A DNA stretch of 64,000 nucleotides from Ptiloglossa arizonensis (Eukaryota; Arthropoda; Insecta; Hymenoptera; Colletidae): positions 62,001-126,000 of the forward strand of contig NW_027479286.1 in NCBI RefSeq assembly GCF_051014685.1, in the 5' to 3' direction. Made by a program: the position numbers and the translations under genes. Position 1 is the stretch's first letter. Each line of letters starts with the position of its first letter. A model generated the notes under the pieces. The model ran no database searches and was not told the DNA's origin. It saw only the letters and a program-made list of their open reading frames with translations. Shown one piece after another: positions 1 to 13,900 of the stretch.

Positions 1-509
1 AACTCGCCCGATTAAAACGGTACGCGTATTTTTCCCCTAGGCCATTCTGGTTAAGCGTTTGGATCAGCAGAATTGCGAAAAATTTTATGCCTTCTCAACC
101 ATTTCTTGGCTTCAAACTCCCATATCTCGCGAGCGGATTGACCAAACCCAAAAATTCCTGATGCTTGTAAAAGTAGAAACTCTCCCGATTACAACGGTAT
201 GTGTATTTTTTCCCTAGCCCATTCTGGTTTAGCGTTTGGAGCAGCAGAATTGCGAAAAATTTGTTGTCTTCTCAACTTTTCTTAGCTTCAAAGTCCCATA
301 TCTCGCGAACGGATTGACCAAACCCAAAAATTCCTGCTGCGTCTGAAAGTAGAAACTCGCCCGATTACAACGGTGTGCGTATTTTTTCCCTAGGCCATTC
401 TGGTTAAGCGTTTGGAGAAGCAGAATTGCTAAAAATTTGTTGTCTTCTCAACCATTTCTTAGCTTCAAAGTCCCATATCTCGCGAACCGATTGACCAAAC
501 CCAAAAATT
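1..509 (+). repeat. Tail of a family A higher-order repeat
   Basis: About three monomers that match 10439-10948, the end of a family A copy. Shared rare variants include ATTAAAACGGTACGCG at the start and GGTTTAGCG near 228. A two-base contraction plus substitutions near 266 (CAACTTTTCTTAGC for the usual CAACCATTTCTTAGC) makes this piece one base shorter than its partner. The match shows that the family continues to the left of the window. Confidence 0.8.
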
Positions 510-2986
510 CCTTCTGCGTCTGAAAGTAGAAACTCGCCCGATTACAACGGTATGTGTATTTTTCCCCTAGGGCATTCTGGTTAAGCGATTGGAGCAGCAG
601 AAGTGCGAAAAATTTGTTGTCTTCTCAACCATTTCTTAGCTTCAAACTCTCATATCGCGCGAACGGATTGATCTAACCCAAAAATTCCTATTGAATTTGA
701 AGGTAGAAACTCGCCCGATTACAACGGTATGTGTATTTTTTCCATAGATCATTCTGGTTAAGCGTTTGGAGCAGCAGAATTGCGAAAAATTTTTTGCCTT
801 CTCAACCATTTCTTGGCTTCAAAGTCCCATATCTCGCGAACGGATTGACCAAACCCAAAAATTCCTGCTGCGTCTGAAAGTAGAAACTCGCCCGATTACA
901 ATGGTGTGCGTATTTTTTCCCTAGGCCATTCTGGTTAAGCGTTTGGAGAAGCAGAATTGCTAAAAATTTGTTGTCTTCTCAACCATTTCTTAGCTTCAAA
1001 GTCCCATATCTCGCGAGCGGATTGACCAAACCCAAAAATTCCTGATGCTTGTGAAAGTAGAAACTCTCCCGGTTACAACGGTATGTGTATTTTTTCCCTA
1101 GCCCATTCTGGTTAAGCGTTTGGAGCAGCAGAATTGCGAAAAATTTGTTGTCTTCTCAACCATTTCTTAGCTTCAAAGTCCCATATCTCGCGAACGGATT
1201 GACCGAACCCAAAAATTCCTATTGTAACTGAAAGTAGAAACTCGCCCGATTACAACGGTATGTGTATTTTTTCCCTAGCCCATTCTGGTTAAGCGATTGG
1301 AGCAGCAGGAGGGCGAAAAATTTGTTGTCTTGTCAACCATATCTTAGCTTCAAAGTCCCATATCTCGCGAACGGATTGACCGAACCCAAAAATTCCTATT
1401 GTAACTGAAAGTAGAAACTTGCCCGATTACAACGCTATGTGTATTTTTTCCCTAGGCCATTCTGGTTAAGCGTTTGGAGCAGCAGAATTGCGAAAAATTT
1501 GTTGTCTTCTCAACCATTTCTTAGTTTCAAACTCCCATATCTCGCGAACGGATTGACCTAACCCAAAAATTCCTATTGCATCTAAAAGTAGAAACTCGCC
1601 CGATTACAACGGTACATGTATTTTTCCCCTACGCCATTCTGGTTAAGCGTTTGGATCAGCAGAATTGCGAAAAATTTTGTGCCTTCTCAACCATTTCTTG
1701 GCTTCAAACTCCCATATCTCGCGAACGGATTGACCAAACCCAAAAATTCCTTCTGCGTCTGAAAGTAGACACTCGCCCGATTACAACGGTATGCGTATTT
1801 TTTCCCTAGGCCATTCTGGTTAAGCGTTTGGAGCAGCAGATTTCGAAAAATTTGTTTTCTTCTCAACCATTTCTTAGCTTCAAACACTCATATCTCGCGA
1901 ACGGATTGTCCTAACCCAAAAATTACTATTGTAACTGAAAGTAGAAACTCGCCCGATTACAACGGTATGTGTATTTTTTCCCTAGCCCATTCTGGTTAAG
2001 CGTTTGGAGCAGCAGAATTGCGAAAAATTTGTTGTCTACTCAACCATTTCTTAGCTTCAAAGTCCCATATCTCGCGAACCGATTGACCAAACCCAAAAAT
2101 TCCTGCTGCGTCTGAAAGTAGGAACTCGCCCGATTACAATGGTGTGCGTATTTTTTCCCTAGGCCATTCTGGTTAAGCGTTTGGAGAAGCCAAATTGCTA
2201 AAAATTTGTTGCCTTCTCAACCATTTCTTAGCTTCAAAGTCCCATATCTCGCGAACCGATTGACCAAACCCAAAAATTCCTTCTGCGTCTGAAAGTAGAA
2301 ATTCGCCCGATTACAACGGTATGTGTATTTTTCCCCTAGGGCATTCTGGTTAAGCGTTTGGAGCAGCAGAATTGCGAAAAATTTTTTGCCTTCTCAACCA
2401 TTCCTTGCCTTCAAACTCCCATATCTCGCGAACGGATTGACCTAACACAAAAATTCCTGTTGCGTCTGAAAGTAGAAACTCGCCCGATTACAACGGTATG
2501 TGTATTTTTTCCCTAGGCCATTCTGGTTAAGCGTTTGGATCAGCAGAATTACGAAAAATTTTATGCCTTCTCAACCATTTCTTGGCTTCAAACTCCCATA
2601 TCTCGCGAACGGATTGACCTAACCCAAAAATTCCTGATGCTTGTGAAAGTAGAAACTCTCCCGATTACAACGGTATGTGTATTTTTTCCCTAGGCCATTC
2701 TGGTTAAGCGTTTGGATCAGCAGAATTACGAAAAATTTTATGCCTTCTCAACCATTTCTTGGCTTCAAACTCCCATATCTCGCGAACGGATTGACCTATC
2801 CCAAAAATTCCTGATGCTTGTGAAAGTAGAAACTCTCCCGATTACAACGGTATGTGTATTTTTTCCCTAGCCCATTCTGGTTAAGCGTTTGGAGCAGCAG
2901 AATTGCTAAAAATTTGTTGTCTTCTCAACCATTTCTTAGCTTCAAAGTCCCATATCTCGCGAACCGATTGACCAAACCCAAAAATT
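510..2986 (+). repeat. Higher-order repeat A0, 14 monomers
   Basis: The copy starts at the CCTTCTGCGTCTG monomer, followed by the GCGATTGGAGCAGCAGAAG monomer and the diagnostic TCCATAGATC monomer (741). The length is 2477 bp, that is 14 monomers less one base. It carries the ATCTAAAAGT / CCCCTACGCC monomer near 1580-1635, seen again in A1 and A2, and one copy of the GCAGGAGGGCG monomer near 1308. Compared with A1 it lacks the extra GCAGGAGGGCG monomers. Confidence 0.75.
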
Positions 2987-5640
2987 CCTTCTGCGTCTGA
3001 AAGTAGAAACTCGCCCGATTACAACGGTATGTGTATTTTTCCCCTAGGGCATTCTGGTTAAGCGATTGGAGCAGCAGAAGTGCGAAAAATTTGTTGTCTT
3101 CTCAACCATTTCTTAGCTTCAAACTCTCATATCGCGCGAACGGATTGATCTAACCCAAAAATTCCTATTGAATTTGAAGGTAGAAACTCGCCCGATTACA
3201 ACGGTATGTGTATTTTTTCCATAGATCATTCTGGTTAAGCGTTTGGAGCAGCAGAATTGCGAAAAATTTTTTGCCTTCTCAACCATTTCTTGGTTTCAAA
3301 GTCCCATATCTCGCGAACGGATTGACCAAACCCAAAAATTCCTGCTGCGTCTGAAAGTAGAAACTCGCCCGATTACAACGGTATGCGTATTTTTTCCCTA
3401 GGCCATTCTGGTTAAGCGTTTGGAGAAGCAGAATTGCTAAAAATTTGTTGTCTTCTCAACCATTTCTTAGCTTCAAAGTCCCATATCTCGCGAGCGGATT
3501 GACCAAACCCAAAAATTCCTGATGCTTGTGAAAGTAGAAACTCTCCCGGTTACAACGGTATGTGTATTTTTTCCCTAGCCCATTCTGGTTAAGCGATTGG
3601 AGCAGCAGGAGGGCGAAAAATTTGTTGTCTTGTCAACCATATCTTAGCTTCAAAGTCCCATATCTCGCGAACGGATTGACCGAACCCAAAAATTCCTATT
3701 GTAACTGAAAGTAGAAACTCGCCCGATTACAACGGTATGTGTATTTTTTCCCTAGCCCATTCTGGTTAAGCGATTGGAGCAGCAGGAGGGCGAAAAATTT
3801 GTTGTCTTGTCAACCATATCTTACCTTCAAAGTCCCATATCTCGCGAACGGATTGACCGAACCCAAAAATTCCTATTGTAACTGAAAGTAGAAACTTGCC
3901 CGATTACAACGCTATGTGTATTTTTTCCCTAGGCCATTCTGGTTAAGCGTTTGGAGCAGCAGAATTGCGAAAAATTTGTTGTCTTCTCAACCATTTCTTA
4001 GCTTCAAAGTCCCATATCTCGCGAACGGATTGACCGAACCCAAAAATTCCTATTGTAACTGAAAGTAGAAACTCGCCCGATTACAACGGTATGTGTATTT
4101 TTTCCCTAGCCCATTCTGGTTAAGCGATTGGAGCAGCAGGAGGGCGAAAAATTTGTTGTCTTGTCAACCATATCTTAGCTTCAAAGTCCCATATCTCGCG
4201 AACGGATTGACCGAACCCAAAAATTCCTATTGTAACTGAAAGTAGAAACTTGCCCGATTACAACGCTATGTGTATTTTTTCCCTAGGCCATTCTGGTTAA
4301 GCGTTTGGAGCAGCAGAATTGCGAAAAATTTGTTGTCTTCTCAACCATTTCTTAGTTTCAAACTCCCATATCTCGCGAACGGATTGACCTAACCCAAAAA
4401 TTCCTATTGCATCTAAAAGTAGAAACTCGCCCGATTACAACGGTACGTGTATTTTTCCCCTACGCCATTCTGGTTAAGCGTTTGGATCAGCAGAATTGCG
4501 AAAAATTTTGTGCCTTCTCAACCATTTCTTGGCTTCAAACTCCCATATCTCGCGAACGGATTGACCAAACCCAAAAATTCCTTCTGCGTCTGAAAGTAGA
4601 CACTCGCCCGATTATAACGGTATGCGTATTTTTTCCCTAGGCCATTCTGGTTAAGCGTTTGGAGCAGCAGATTTCGAAAAATTTGTTTTCTTCTCAACCA
4701 TTTCTTAGCTTCAAACACTCATATCTCGCGAACGGATTGTCCTAACCCAAAAATTACTATTGTAACTGAAAGTAGAGACTCGCCCGATTACAACGGTATG
4801 TGTATTTTTTCCCTAGCCCATTCTGGTTAAGCGTTTGGAGCAGCAGAATTGCGAAAAACTTGTTGTCTTCTCAACCATTTCTTAGCTTCAAAGTCCCATA
4901 TCTCGCGAACCGATTGACCAAACCCAAAAATTCCTTCTGCGTCTGAAAGTAGAAACTCGCCCGATTACAACGGTACGTGTATTTTTCCCCTAGGCCATTC
5001 TGGTTAAGCGTTTGGATCAGCAGAATTGCGAAAAATTTTATGCCTTCTCAACCATTTCTTGGCTTCAAACTGCCATATCTCGCGAACGGATTGACCAAAC
5101 CCAAAAATTCCTATTGCATCTGAAAGTAGAAACTCGCCCGATTACAACGGTACGTGTATTTTTCGCCTAGGCCATTCTGGTTAAGCGTTTGGATCAGCAG
5201 AATTGCGAAAAATTTTATGCCTTCTCAACCATTTCTTGGCTTCAAACTCCCATATCTCGCGAGCGGATTGACCAAACCCAAAAATTCCTGCTGCGTCTGA
5301 AAGTAGAAACTCGCCCGATTACAATGGTGTGCGTATTTTTTCCCTAGGCCATTCTGGTTAAGCGTTTGGAGAAGCCGAATTGCTAAAAATTTGTTGCCTT
5401 CTCAACCATTTCTTAGCTTCAAAGTCCCATATCTCGCGAACCGATTGACCAAACCCAAAAATTCCTTCTGCGTCTGAAAGTAGAAACTCGCCCGATTACA
5501 ACGGTATGTGTATTTTTTCCCTAGCCCATTCTGGTTAAGCGTTTGGAGCAGCAGAATTGCTAAAAATTTGTTGTCTTCTCAACCATTTCTTAGCTTCAAA
5601 GTCCCATATCTCGCGAACCGATTGACCAAACCCAAAAATT
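2987..5640 (+). repeat. Higher-order repeat A1, 15 monomers
   Basis: Same opening monomers as A0, with TCCATAGATC at 3218. The length is 2654 bp. From the copy start to the ATCTAAAAGT monomer, A1 is two monomers longer than A0, because the GCAGCAGGAGGGCG monomer occurs three times (about 3602, 3779 and 4133), two of them adjacent. The right half (about 4850-5640) has a different monomer order from A0, so A0 and A1 are not simple copies of one another. Confidence 0.75.
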
Positions 5641-8600
5641 CCTTCTGCGTCTGAAAGTAGAAACTCGCCCGATTACAACGGTATGTGTATTTTTCCCCTA
5701 GGGCATTCTGGTTAAGCGATTGGAGCAGCAGAAGTGCGAAAAATTTGTTGTCTTCTCAACCATTTCTTAGCTTCAAACTCTCATATCGCGCGAACGGATT
5801 GATCTAACCCAAAAATTCCTATTGAATTTGAAGGTAGAAACTCGCCCGATTACAACGGTATGTGTATTTTTTCCATAGATCATTCTGGTTAAGCGTTTGG
5901 AGCAGCAGAATTGCGAAAAATTTTTTGCCTTCTCAACCATTTCTTGGCTTCAAAGTCCCATATCTCGCGAACGGATTGACCAAACCCAAAAATTCCTGCT
6001 GCGTCTGAAAGTAGAAACTCGCCCGATTACAACGGTATGCGTATTTTTTCCCTAGGCCATTCTGGTTAAGCGTTTGGAGAAGCAGAATTGCTAAAAATTT
6101 GTTGTCTTCTCAACCATTTCTTAGCTTCAAAGTCCCATATCTCGCGAGCGGATTGACCAAACCCAAAAATTCCTGATGCTTGTGAAAGTAGAAACTCTCC
6201 CGGTTACAACGGTATGTGTATTTTTTCCCTAGCCCATTCTGGTTAAGCGTTTGGAGCAGCAGAATTGCGAAAAATTTGTTGTCTTCCCAACCATTTCTTA
6301 GCTTCAAAGTCCCATATCTCGCGAACGGATTGACCGAACCCAAAAATTCCTATTGTAACTGAAAGTAGAAACTCGCCCGATTACAACGGTATGTGTATTT
6401 TTTCCCTAGCCCATTCTGGTTAAGCGATTGGAGCAGCAGGACGGCGAAAAATTTGTTGTCTTGTCAACCATATCTTAGTTTCAAAGTCCCATATCTCGCG
6501 AACGGATTGACCGAACCCAAAAATTCCTATTGTAACTGAAAGTAGAAACTTGCCCGATTACAACGCTATGTGTATTTTTTCCCTAGGCCATTCTGGTTAA
6601 GCGTTTGGAGCAGCAGAATTGCGAAAAATTTGTTGTCTTCTCAACCATTTCTTAGTTTCAAACTCCCATATCTCGCGAACGGATTGACCTAACCCAAAAA
6701 TTCCTATTGCATCTAAAAGTAGAAACTCGCCCAATTACAACGGTACGTGTATTTTTCCCCTACGCCATTCTGGTTAAGCGTTTGGATCAGCAGAATTGCG
6801 AAAAATTTTGTGCCTTCTCAACCATTTCTTGGCTTCAAACTCCCATATCTCGCGAACGGATTGACCAAACCCAAAAATTCCTTCTGCGTCTGAAAGTAGA
6901 CACTCGCCCGATTATAACGGTATGCGTATTTTTTCCCTAGGCCATTCTGGTTAAGCGTTTGGAGCAGCAGATTTCGAAAAATTTGTTTTCTTCTCAACCA
7001 TTTCTTAGCTTCAAACTCTCATATCTCGCGAACGGATTGTCCTAACCCAAAAATTACTATTGTAACTGAAAGTAGAAACTCGCCCGATTACAACGGTATG
7101 TGTATTTTTTCCCTAGCCCATTCTGGTTAAGCGCTTGGAGCAGCAGAATTGCGAAAAATTTGTTGTCTTCTCAACCATTTCTTAGTTTCAAAGTCCCATA
7201 TCTCGCGAACGGATTGACCTAACCCAAAAATTTCTGTTGCGTCTGAAGGTAGAAACTCGCCCGATTACAACGGTATGTGTATTTTTCCCTAGGCCATTCT
7301 GGTTAAGCGTTTGGAGCAGCAGAATTGCGAAAAATTTTTTGCCTTCTCAACCATTCCTTGGCTTCAAACTCCCATATCTCGCGAACGGATTGACCTAACC
7401 CAAAAATTCCTGTTGCGTCTGAAAGTAGAAACTCGCCCGATTACAACGGTACGTGTATTTTTCCCCTAGGCCATTCTGGTTAAGCGTTTGGATCAGCAGA
7501 ATTGCGAAAAATTTTATGCCTTCTCAACCATTTCTTGGCTTCAAACTGCCATATCTCGCGAACGGATTGACCAAACCCAAAAATTCCTATTGCATCTGAA
7601 AGTAGAAACTCGCCCGATTACAACGGTACGTGTATTTTTCCCCTAGGCCATTCTGGTTAAGCGTTTGGATCAGCAGAATTGCGAAAAATTTTATGCCTTC
7701 TCAACCATTTCTTGGCTTCAAACTCCCATATCTCGCGAGCGGATTGACCAAACCCAAAAATTCCTGCTGCGTCTGAAAGTAGAAACTCGCCCGATTACAA
7801 TGGTGTGCGTATTTTTTCCCTAGGCCATTCTGGTTAAGCGTTTGGAGAAGCCGAATTGCTAAAAATTTGTTGCCTTCTCAACCATTTCTTAGCTTCAAAG
7901 TCCCATATCTCGCGAACCGATTGACCAAACCCAAAAATTCCTTCTGCGTCTGAAAGTAGAAACTCGCCCGATTACAACGGTATGTGTATTTTTCCCCTAG
8001 GGCATTCTGGTTAAGCGTTTGGAGCAGCAGAATTGCGAAAAATTTTTTGCCTTCTCAACCATTCCTTGCCTTCAAACTCCCATATCTCGCGAACGGATTG
8101 ACCTAACACAAAAATTCCTGTTGCGTCTGAAAGTAGAAACTCGCCCGATTACAACGGTATGTGTATTTTTTCCCTAGGCCATTCTGGTTAAGCGTTTGGA
8201 GCTGCAGAATTGCGAAAAATTTTTTGCCTTCTCAACCATTTCTTGGCTTCAAACTCCCATATCTCGCGAACGGATTGACCTAACCCAAAAATTCCTATTG
8301 CATCTGAAAGTAGAAACTCGCCCGATTACAACGGTACGTGTATTTTTCCCCTAGGCCATTCTGGTTAAGCGTTTGGATCAGCAGAATTGCGAAAAATTTT
8401 ATGCCTTCTCAACCATTTCTTGGCTTCAAACTCCCATATCTCGCGAACGGATTGACCAAACCCAAAAATTCCTATTGCATCTGAAAGTAGAAACTCGCCC
8501 GATTACAACGGTACGTGTATTTTTCCCCTAGGCCATTCTGGTTAAGCGTTTGGATCAGCAGAATTACGAAAAATTTTATGCCTTCTCAACCATTTCTTGG

Positions 8601-10948
8601 CTTCAAACTCCCATATCTCGCGAACGGATTGACCTAACCCAAAAATTCCTGATGCTTGTGAAAGTAGAAACTCTCCCGATTACAACGGTATGTGTATTTT
8701 TCCCCTAGGGCATTCTGGTTAAGCGATTGGAGCAGCAGAAGTGCGAAAAATTTGTTGTCTTCTCAACCATTTCTTAGCTTCAAACTCTCATATCGCGCGA
8801 ACGGATTGATCTAACCCAAAAATACCTATTGAATTTGAAGGTAGAAACTCGCCCGATTACAACGGTATGTGTATTTTTTCCCTAGGCCATTCTGGTTAAG
8901 CGTTTGGAGCAGCAGAATTGCGAAAAATTGTTTGCCTTCTCAACCATTTCTTGTCTTCAAACTCCCATATCTCGCGAACGGATTGACCTAACCCAAAAAT
9001 TCCTATTGCATCTGAAAGTAGAAACTCGCCCGATTACAACGGTACGTGTATTGTTCCCCTAGGCCATTCTGGTTAAGCGTTTGGATCAGCAGAATTGCGA
9101 AAAATTTTATGCCTTCTCAACCATTTCTTGGCTTCAAACTCCCATATCTCGCGAGCGGATTGACCAAACCCAAAAATTCCTGATGCTTGTGAAAGTAGAA
9201 ACTCTCCCGATTACAACGGTATGTGTATTTTTTCCCTAGCCCATTCTGGTTAAGCGTTTGGAGCAGCAGAATTGCTAAAAATTTGTTGTCTTCTCAACCA
9301 TTTCTTAGCTTCAAAGTCCCATATCTCGCGAACGGATTGACCAAACCCAAAAATTCCTGTTGCGTCTGAAAGTAGAAACTCTCCCGATTACAACGGTATG
9401 TGTATTTTTTCCCTAGCCCATTCTGGTTAAGCGTTTGGAGCAGCAGAATTGCGGAAAATTTGTTGTCTTCTCAACCATTTCTTGGCTTCAAACTCCCATA
9501 TCTCGCGAACGGATTGACCCAACCCAAAAATTCCTATTGCATCTGAAAGTAGAAACTCGGCCGATTACAACGGTATGTGTATTTTTTCCCTAGGGCATTC
9601 TGGTTAAGCGTTTGGATTAGCAGAATTGCGCAAAATTTTTTGCCTTCTCAACCATTTCTTGGCTTCAAACTCCCATATCTCCCGAACGGATTGACCTAAC
9701 CCAAAAATTCCTGTTGCGTCTGAAGGTAGAAACTCGCCCGATTACAACGGTATGTGTATTTTTTCCCTAGGCCATTCTGGTTAAGCGTTTGGAGCAGCAG
9801 AAGTGCGAAAAATTTGTTGCCTTCTCAACCATTTCTTAGCTTCAAACTCCCATATCTCGCGAACGGATTGACCTAACCCAAAAATTCCTGTTGCGTCTGA
9901 AAGTAGAAACTCGCCCGATTACAACGGTATGTGTATTTTTTCCCTAGGCCATTCTGGTTAAGCGTTTGGAGCAGCAGAATTGCGAAAAATCTTTTGCCTT
10001 CTCAACCATTTCTTGGCTTCAAACTCCCATATCTCGCGAACGGATTGACCTAACCCAAAAATTCCTATTGCATCTGAAAGTAGAAACTCGCCCGATTAAA
10101 ACGGTACGCGTATTTTTCCCCTAGGCCATTCTGGTTAAGCGTTTGGATCAGCAGAATTGCGAAAAATTTTATGCCTTCTCAACCATTTCTTGGCTTCAAA
10201 CTCCCATATCTCGCGAGCGGATTGACCAAACCCAAAAATTCCTGATGCTTGTAAAGGTAGAAACTCTCCCGATTACAACGGTATGTATATTTTTTCCCTA
10301 GGCCATTCTGGTTAAGCGTTTGGAGCAGCAGAATTGCGAAAAATCTTTTGCCTTCTCAACCATTTCTTGGCTTCAAACTCCCATATCTCGCGAACGGATT
10401 GACCTAACCCAAAAATTCCTATTGCATCTGAAAGTAGAAACTCGCCCGATTAAAACGGTACGCGTATTTTTCCCCTAGGCCATTCTGGTTAAGCGTTTGG
10501 ATCAGCAGAATTGCGAAAAATTTTATGCCTTCTCAACCATTTCTTGGCTTCAAACTCCCATATCTCGCGAGCGGATTGACCAAACCCAAAAATTCCTGAT
10601 GCTTGTAAAAGTAGAAACTCTCCCGATTACAACGGTATGTATATTTTTTCCCTAGCCCATTCTGGTTTAGCGTTTGGAGCAGCAGAATTGCGAAAAATTT
10701 GTTGTCTTCTCAACCATTTCTTAGCTTCAAAGTCCCATATCTCGCGAACGGATTGACCAAACCCAAAAATTCCTGCTGCGTCTGAAAGTAGAAACTCGCC
10801 CGATTACAACGGTGTGCGTATTGTTCCCCTAGGCCATTCTGGTTAAGCGTTTGGAGAAGCAGAATTGCTAAAAATTTGTTGTCTTCTCAACCATTTCTTA
10901 GCTTCAAAGTCCCATATCTCGCGAACCGATTGACCAAACCCAAAAATT
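5641..10948 (+). repeat. Higher-order repeat A2, 30 monomers
   Basis: TCCATAGATC lies at 5872 and the length is 5308 bp. It holds a five-monomer stretch (about 6730-7620, with the CCCCTACGCC monomer) that is absent from A3 and A4. It also holds a pair of monomers with GGATTAGCAGAATTGCGC (about 9610) absent from A3, and a two-monomer tandem duplication (about 9950-10660, with AAATCTTTTG and GTATGTATATT) absent from A4. Elsewhere it aligns with A3 at a constant offset with very few differences visible by eye. Confidence 0.8.
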
Positions 10949-13900
10949 CCTTCTGCGTCTGAAAGTAGAAACTCGCCCGATTACAACGGTATGTGTATTT
11001 TTCCCCTAGGGCATTCTGGTTAAGCGATTGGAGCAGCAGAAGTGCGAAAAATTTGTTGTCTTCTCAACCATTTCTTAGCTTCAAACTCTCATATCGCGCG
11101 AACGGATTGATCTAACCCAAAAATTCCTATTGAATTTGAAGGTAGAAACTCGCCCGATTACAACGGTATGTGTATTTTTTCCATAGATCATTCTGGTTAA
11201 GCGTTTGGAGCAGCAGAATTGCGAAAAATTTTTTGCCTTCTCAACCATTTCTTGGCTTCAAAGTCCCATATCTCGCGAACGGATTGACCAAACCCAAAAA
11301 TTCCTGCTGCGTCTGAAAGTAGAAACTCGCCCGATTACAACGGTATGCGTATTTTTTCCCTAGGCCATTCTGGTTAAGCGTTTGGAGAAGCAGAATTGCT
11401 AAAAATTTGTTGTCTTCTCAACCATTTCTTAGCTTCAAAGTCCCATATCTCGCGAGCGGATTGACCAAACCCAAAAATTCCTGATGCTTGTGAAAGTAGA
11501 AACTCTCCCGGTTACAACGGTATGTGTATTTTTTCCCTAGCCCATTCTGGTTAAGCGTTTGGAGCAGCAGAATTGCGAAAAATTTGTTGTCTTCCCAACC
11601 ATTTCTTAGCTTCAAAGTCCCATATCTCGCGAACGGATTGACCGAACCCAAAAATTCCTATTGTAACTGAAAGTAGAAACTCGCCCGATTACAACGGTAT
11701 GTGTATTTTTTCCCTAGCCCATTCTGGTTAAGCGATTGGAGCAGCAGGACGGCGAAAAATTTGTTGTCTTGTCAACCATATCTTAGCTTCAAAGTCCCAT
11801 ATCTCGCGAACGGATTGACCGAACCCAAAAATTCCTATTGTAACTGAAAGTAGAAACTTGCCCGATTACAACGCTATGTGTATTTTTTCCCTAGGCCATT
11901 CTGGTTAAGCGTTTGGAGCAGCAGAATTGCGAAAAATTTGTTGTCTTCTCACCCATTTCTTAGTTTCAAACTCCCATATCTCGCGAACGGATTGACCTAA
12001 CCCAAAAATTCCTATTGCATCTAAAAGTAGAAACTCGCCCAATTACAACGGTACGTGTATTTTTCCCCTAGGCCATTCTGGTTAAGCGTTTGGATCAGCA
12101 GAATTGCGAAAAATTTTATGCCTTCTCAACCATTTCTTGGCTTCAAACTCCCATATCTCGCGAGCGGATTGACCAAACCCAAAAATTCCTGCTGCGTCTG
12201 AAAGTAGAAACTCGCCCGATTACAATGGTGTGCGTATTTTTTCCCTAGGCCATTCTGGTTAAGCGTTTGGAGAAGCCGAATTGCTAAAAATTTGTTGCCT
12301 TCTCAACCATTTCTTAGCTTCAAAGTCCCATATCTCGCGAACCGATTGACCAAACCCAAAAATTCCTTCTGCGTCTGAAAGTAGAAACTCGCCCGATTAC
12401 AACGGTATGTGTATTTTTCCCCTAGGGCATTCTGGTTAAGCGTTTGGAGCAGCAGAATTGCGAAAAATTTTTTGCCTTCTCAACCATTCCTTGCCTTCAA
12501 ACTCCCATATCTCGCGAACGGATTGACCTAACACAAAAATTCCTGTTGCGTCTGAAAGTAGAAACTCGCCCGATTACAACGGTATGTGTATTTTTTCCCT
12601 AGGCCATTCTGGTTAAGCGTTTGGAGCTGCAGAATTGCGAAAAATTTTTTGCCTTCTCAACCATTTCTTGGCTTCAAACTCCCATATCTCGCGAACGGAT
12701 TGACCTAACCCAAAAATTCCTATTGCATCTGAAAGTAGAAACTCGCCCGATTACAACGGTACGTGTATTTTTCCCCTAGGCCATTCTGGTTAAGCGTTTG
12801 GATCAGCAGAATTGCGAAAAATTTTATGCCTTCTCAACCATTTCTTGGCTTCAAACTCCCATATCTCGCGAACGGATTGACCAAACCCAAAAATTCCTAT
12901 TGCATCTGAAAGTAGAAACTCGCCCGATTACAACGGTACGTGTATTTTTCCCCTAGGCCATTCTGGTTAAGCGTTTGGATCAGCAGAATTACGAAAAATT
13001 TTATGCCTTCTCAACCATTTCTTGGCTTCAAACTCCCATATCTCGCGAACGGATTGACCTAACCCAAAAATTCCTGATGCTTGTGAAAGTAGAAACTCTC
13101 CCGATTACAACGGTATGTGTATTTTTCCCCTAGGGCATTCTGGTTAAGCGATTGGAGCAGCAGAAGTGCGAAAAATTTGTTGTCTTCTCAACCATTTCTT
13201 AGCTTCAAACTCTCATATCGCGCGAACGGATTGATCTAACCCAAAAATACCTATTGAATTTGAAGGTAGAAACTCGCCCGATTACAACGGTATGTGTATT
13301 TTTTCCCTAGGCCATTCTGGTTAAGCGTTTGGAGCAGCAGAATTGCGAAAAATTGTTTGCCTTCTCAACCATTTCTTGTCTTCAAACTCCCATATCTCGC
13401 GAACGGATTGACCTAACCCAAAAATTCCTATTGCATCTGAAAGTAGAAACTCGCCCGATTACAACGGTACGTGTATTGTTCCCCTAGGCCATTCTGGTTA
13501 AGCGTTTGGATCAGCAGAATTGCGAAAAATTTTATGCCTTCTCAACCATTTCTTGGCTTCAAACTCCCATATCTCGCGAGCGGATTGACCAAACCCAAAA
13601 ATTCCTGATGCTTGTGAAAGTAGAAACTCTCCCGATTACAACGGTATGTGTATTTTTTCCCTAGCCCATTCTGGTTAAGCGTTTGGAGCAGCAGAATTGC
13701 TAAAAATTTGTTGTCTTCTCAACCATTTCTTAGCTTCAAAGTCCCATATCTCGCGAACGGATTGACCAAACCCAAAAATTCCTGTTGCGTCTGAAAGTAG
13801 AAACTCTCCCGATTACAACGGTATGTGTATTTTTTCCCTAGGCCATTCTGGTTAAGCGTTTGGAGCTGCAGAATTGCGAAAAATTTTTTGCCTTCTCAAC

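Noticed and set aside
1576..1809. 77-codon plus-strand frame, repeated at 4407, 6707, 26700, 29356, and related frames at 35725 and 40322
   Set aside because: Same frame through the satellite, opened by CCCCTACGCC (TAG lost) or, at 35725 and 40322, by CCCTGGGCC. It is copied with the HOR and is not a conserved gene family.
2441..2470. Telomere-like CCTAACCC in most monomers (similar to CCCTAA or CCTAA repeats)
   Set aside because: Only 8 bp per monomer, never in tandem, and frequently replaced by CCAAACCC or CCGAACCC. Coincidence.
6110..6343. 77-codon minus-strand frame conserved at 11418 and 16728
   Set aside because: Conservation comes from the 30-monomer HOR duplication. The frame spans 1.3 monomers and has no coding features.
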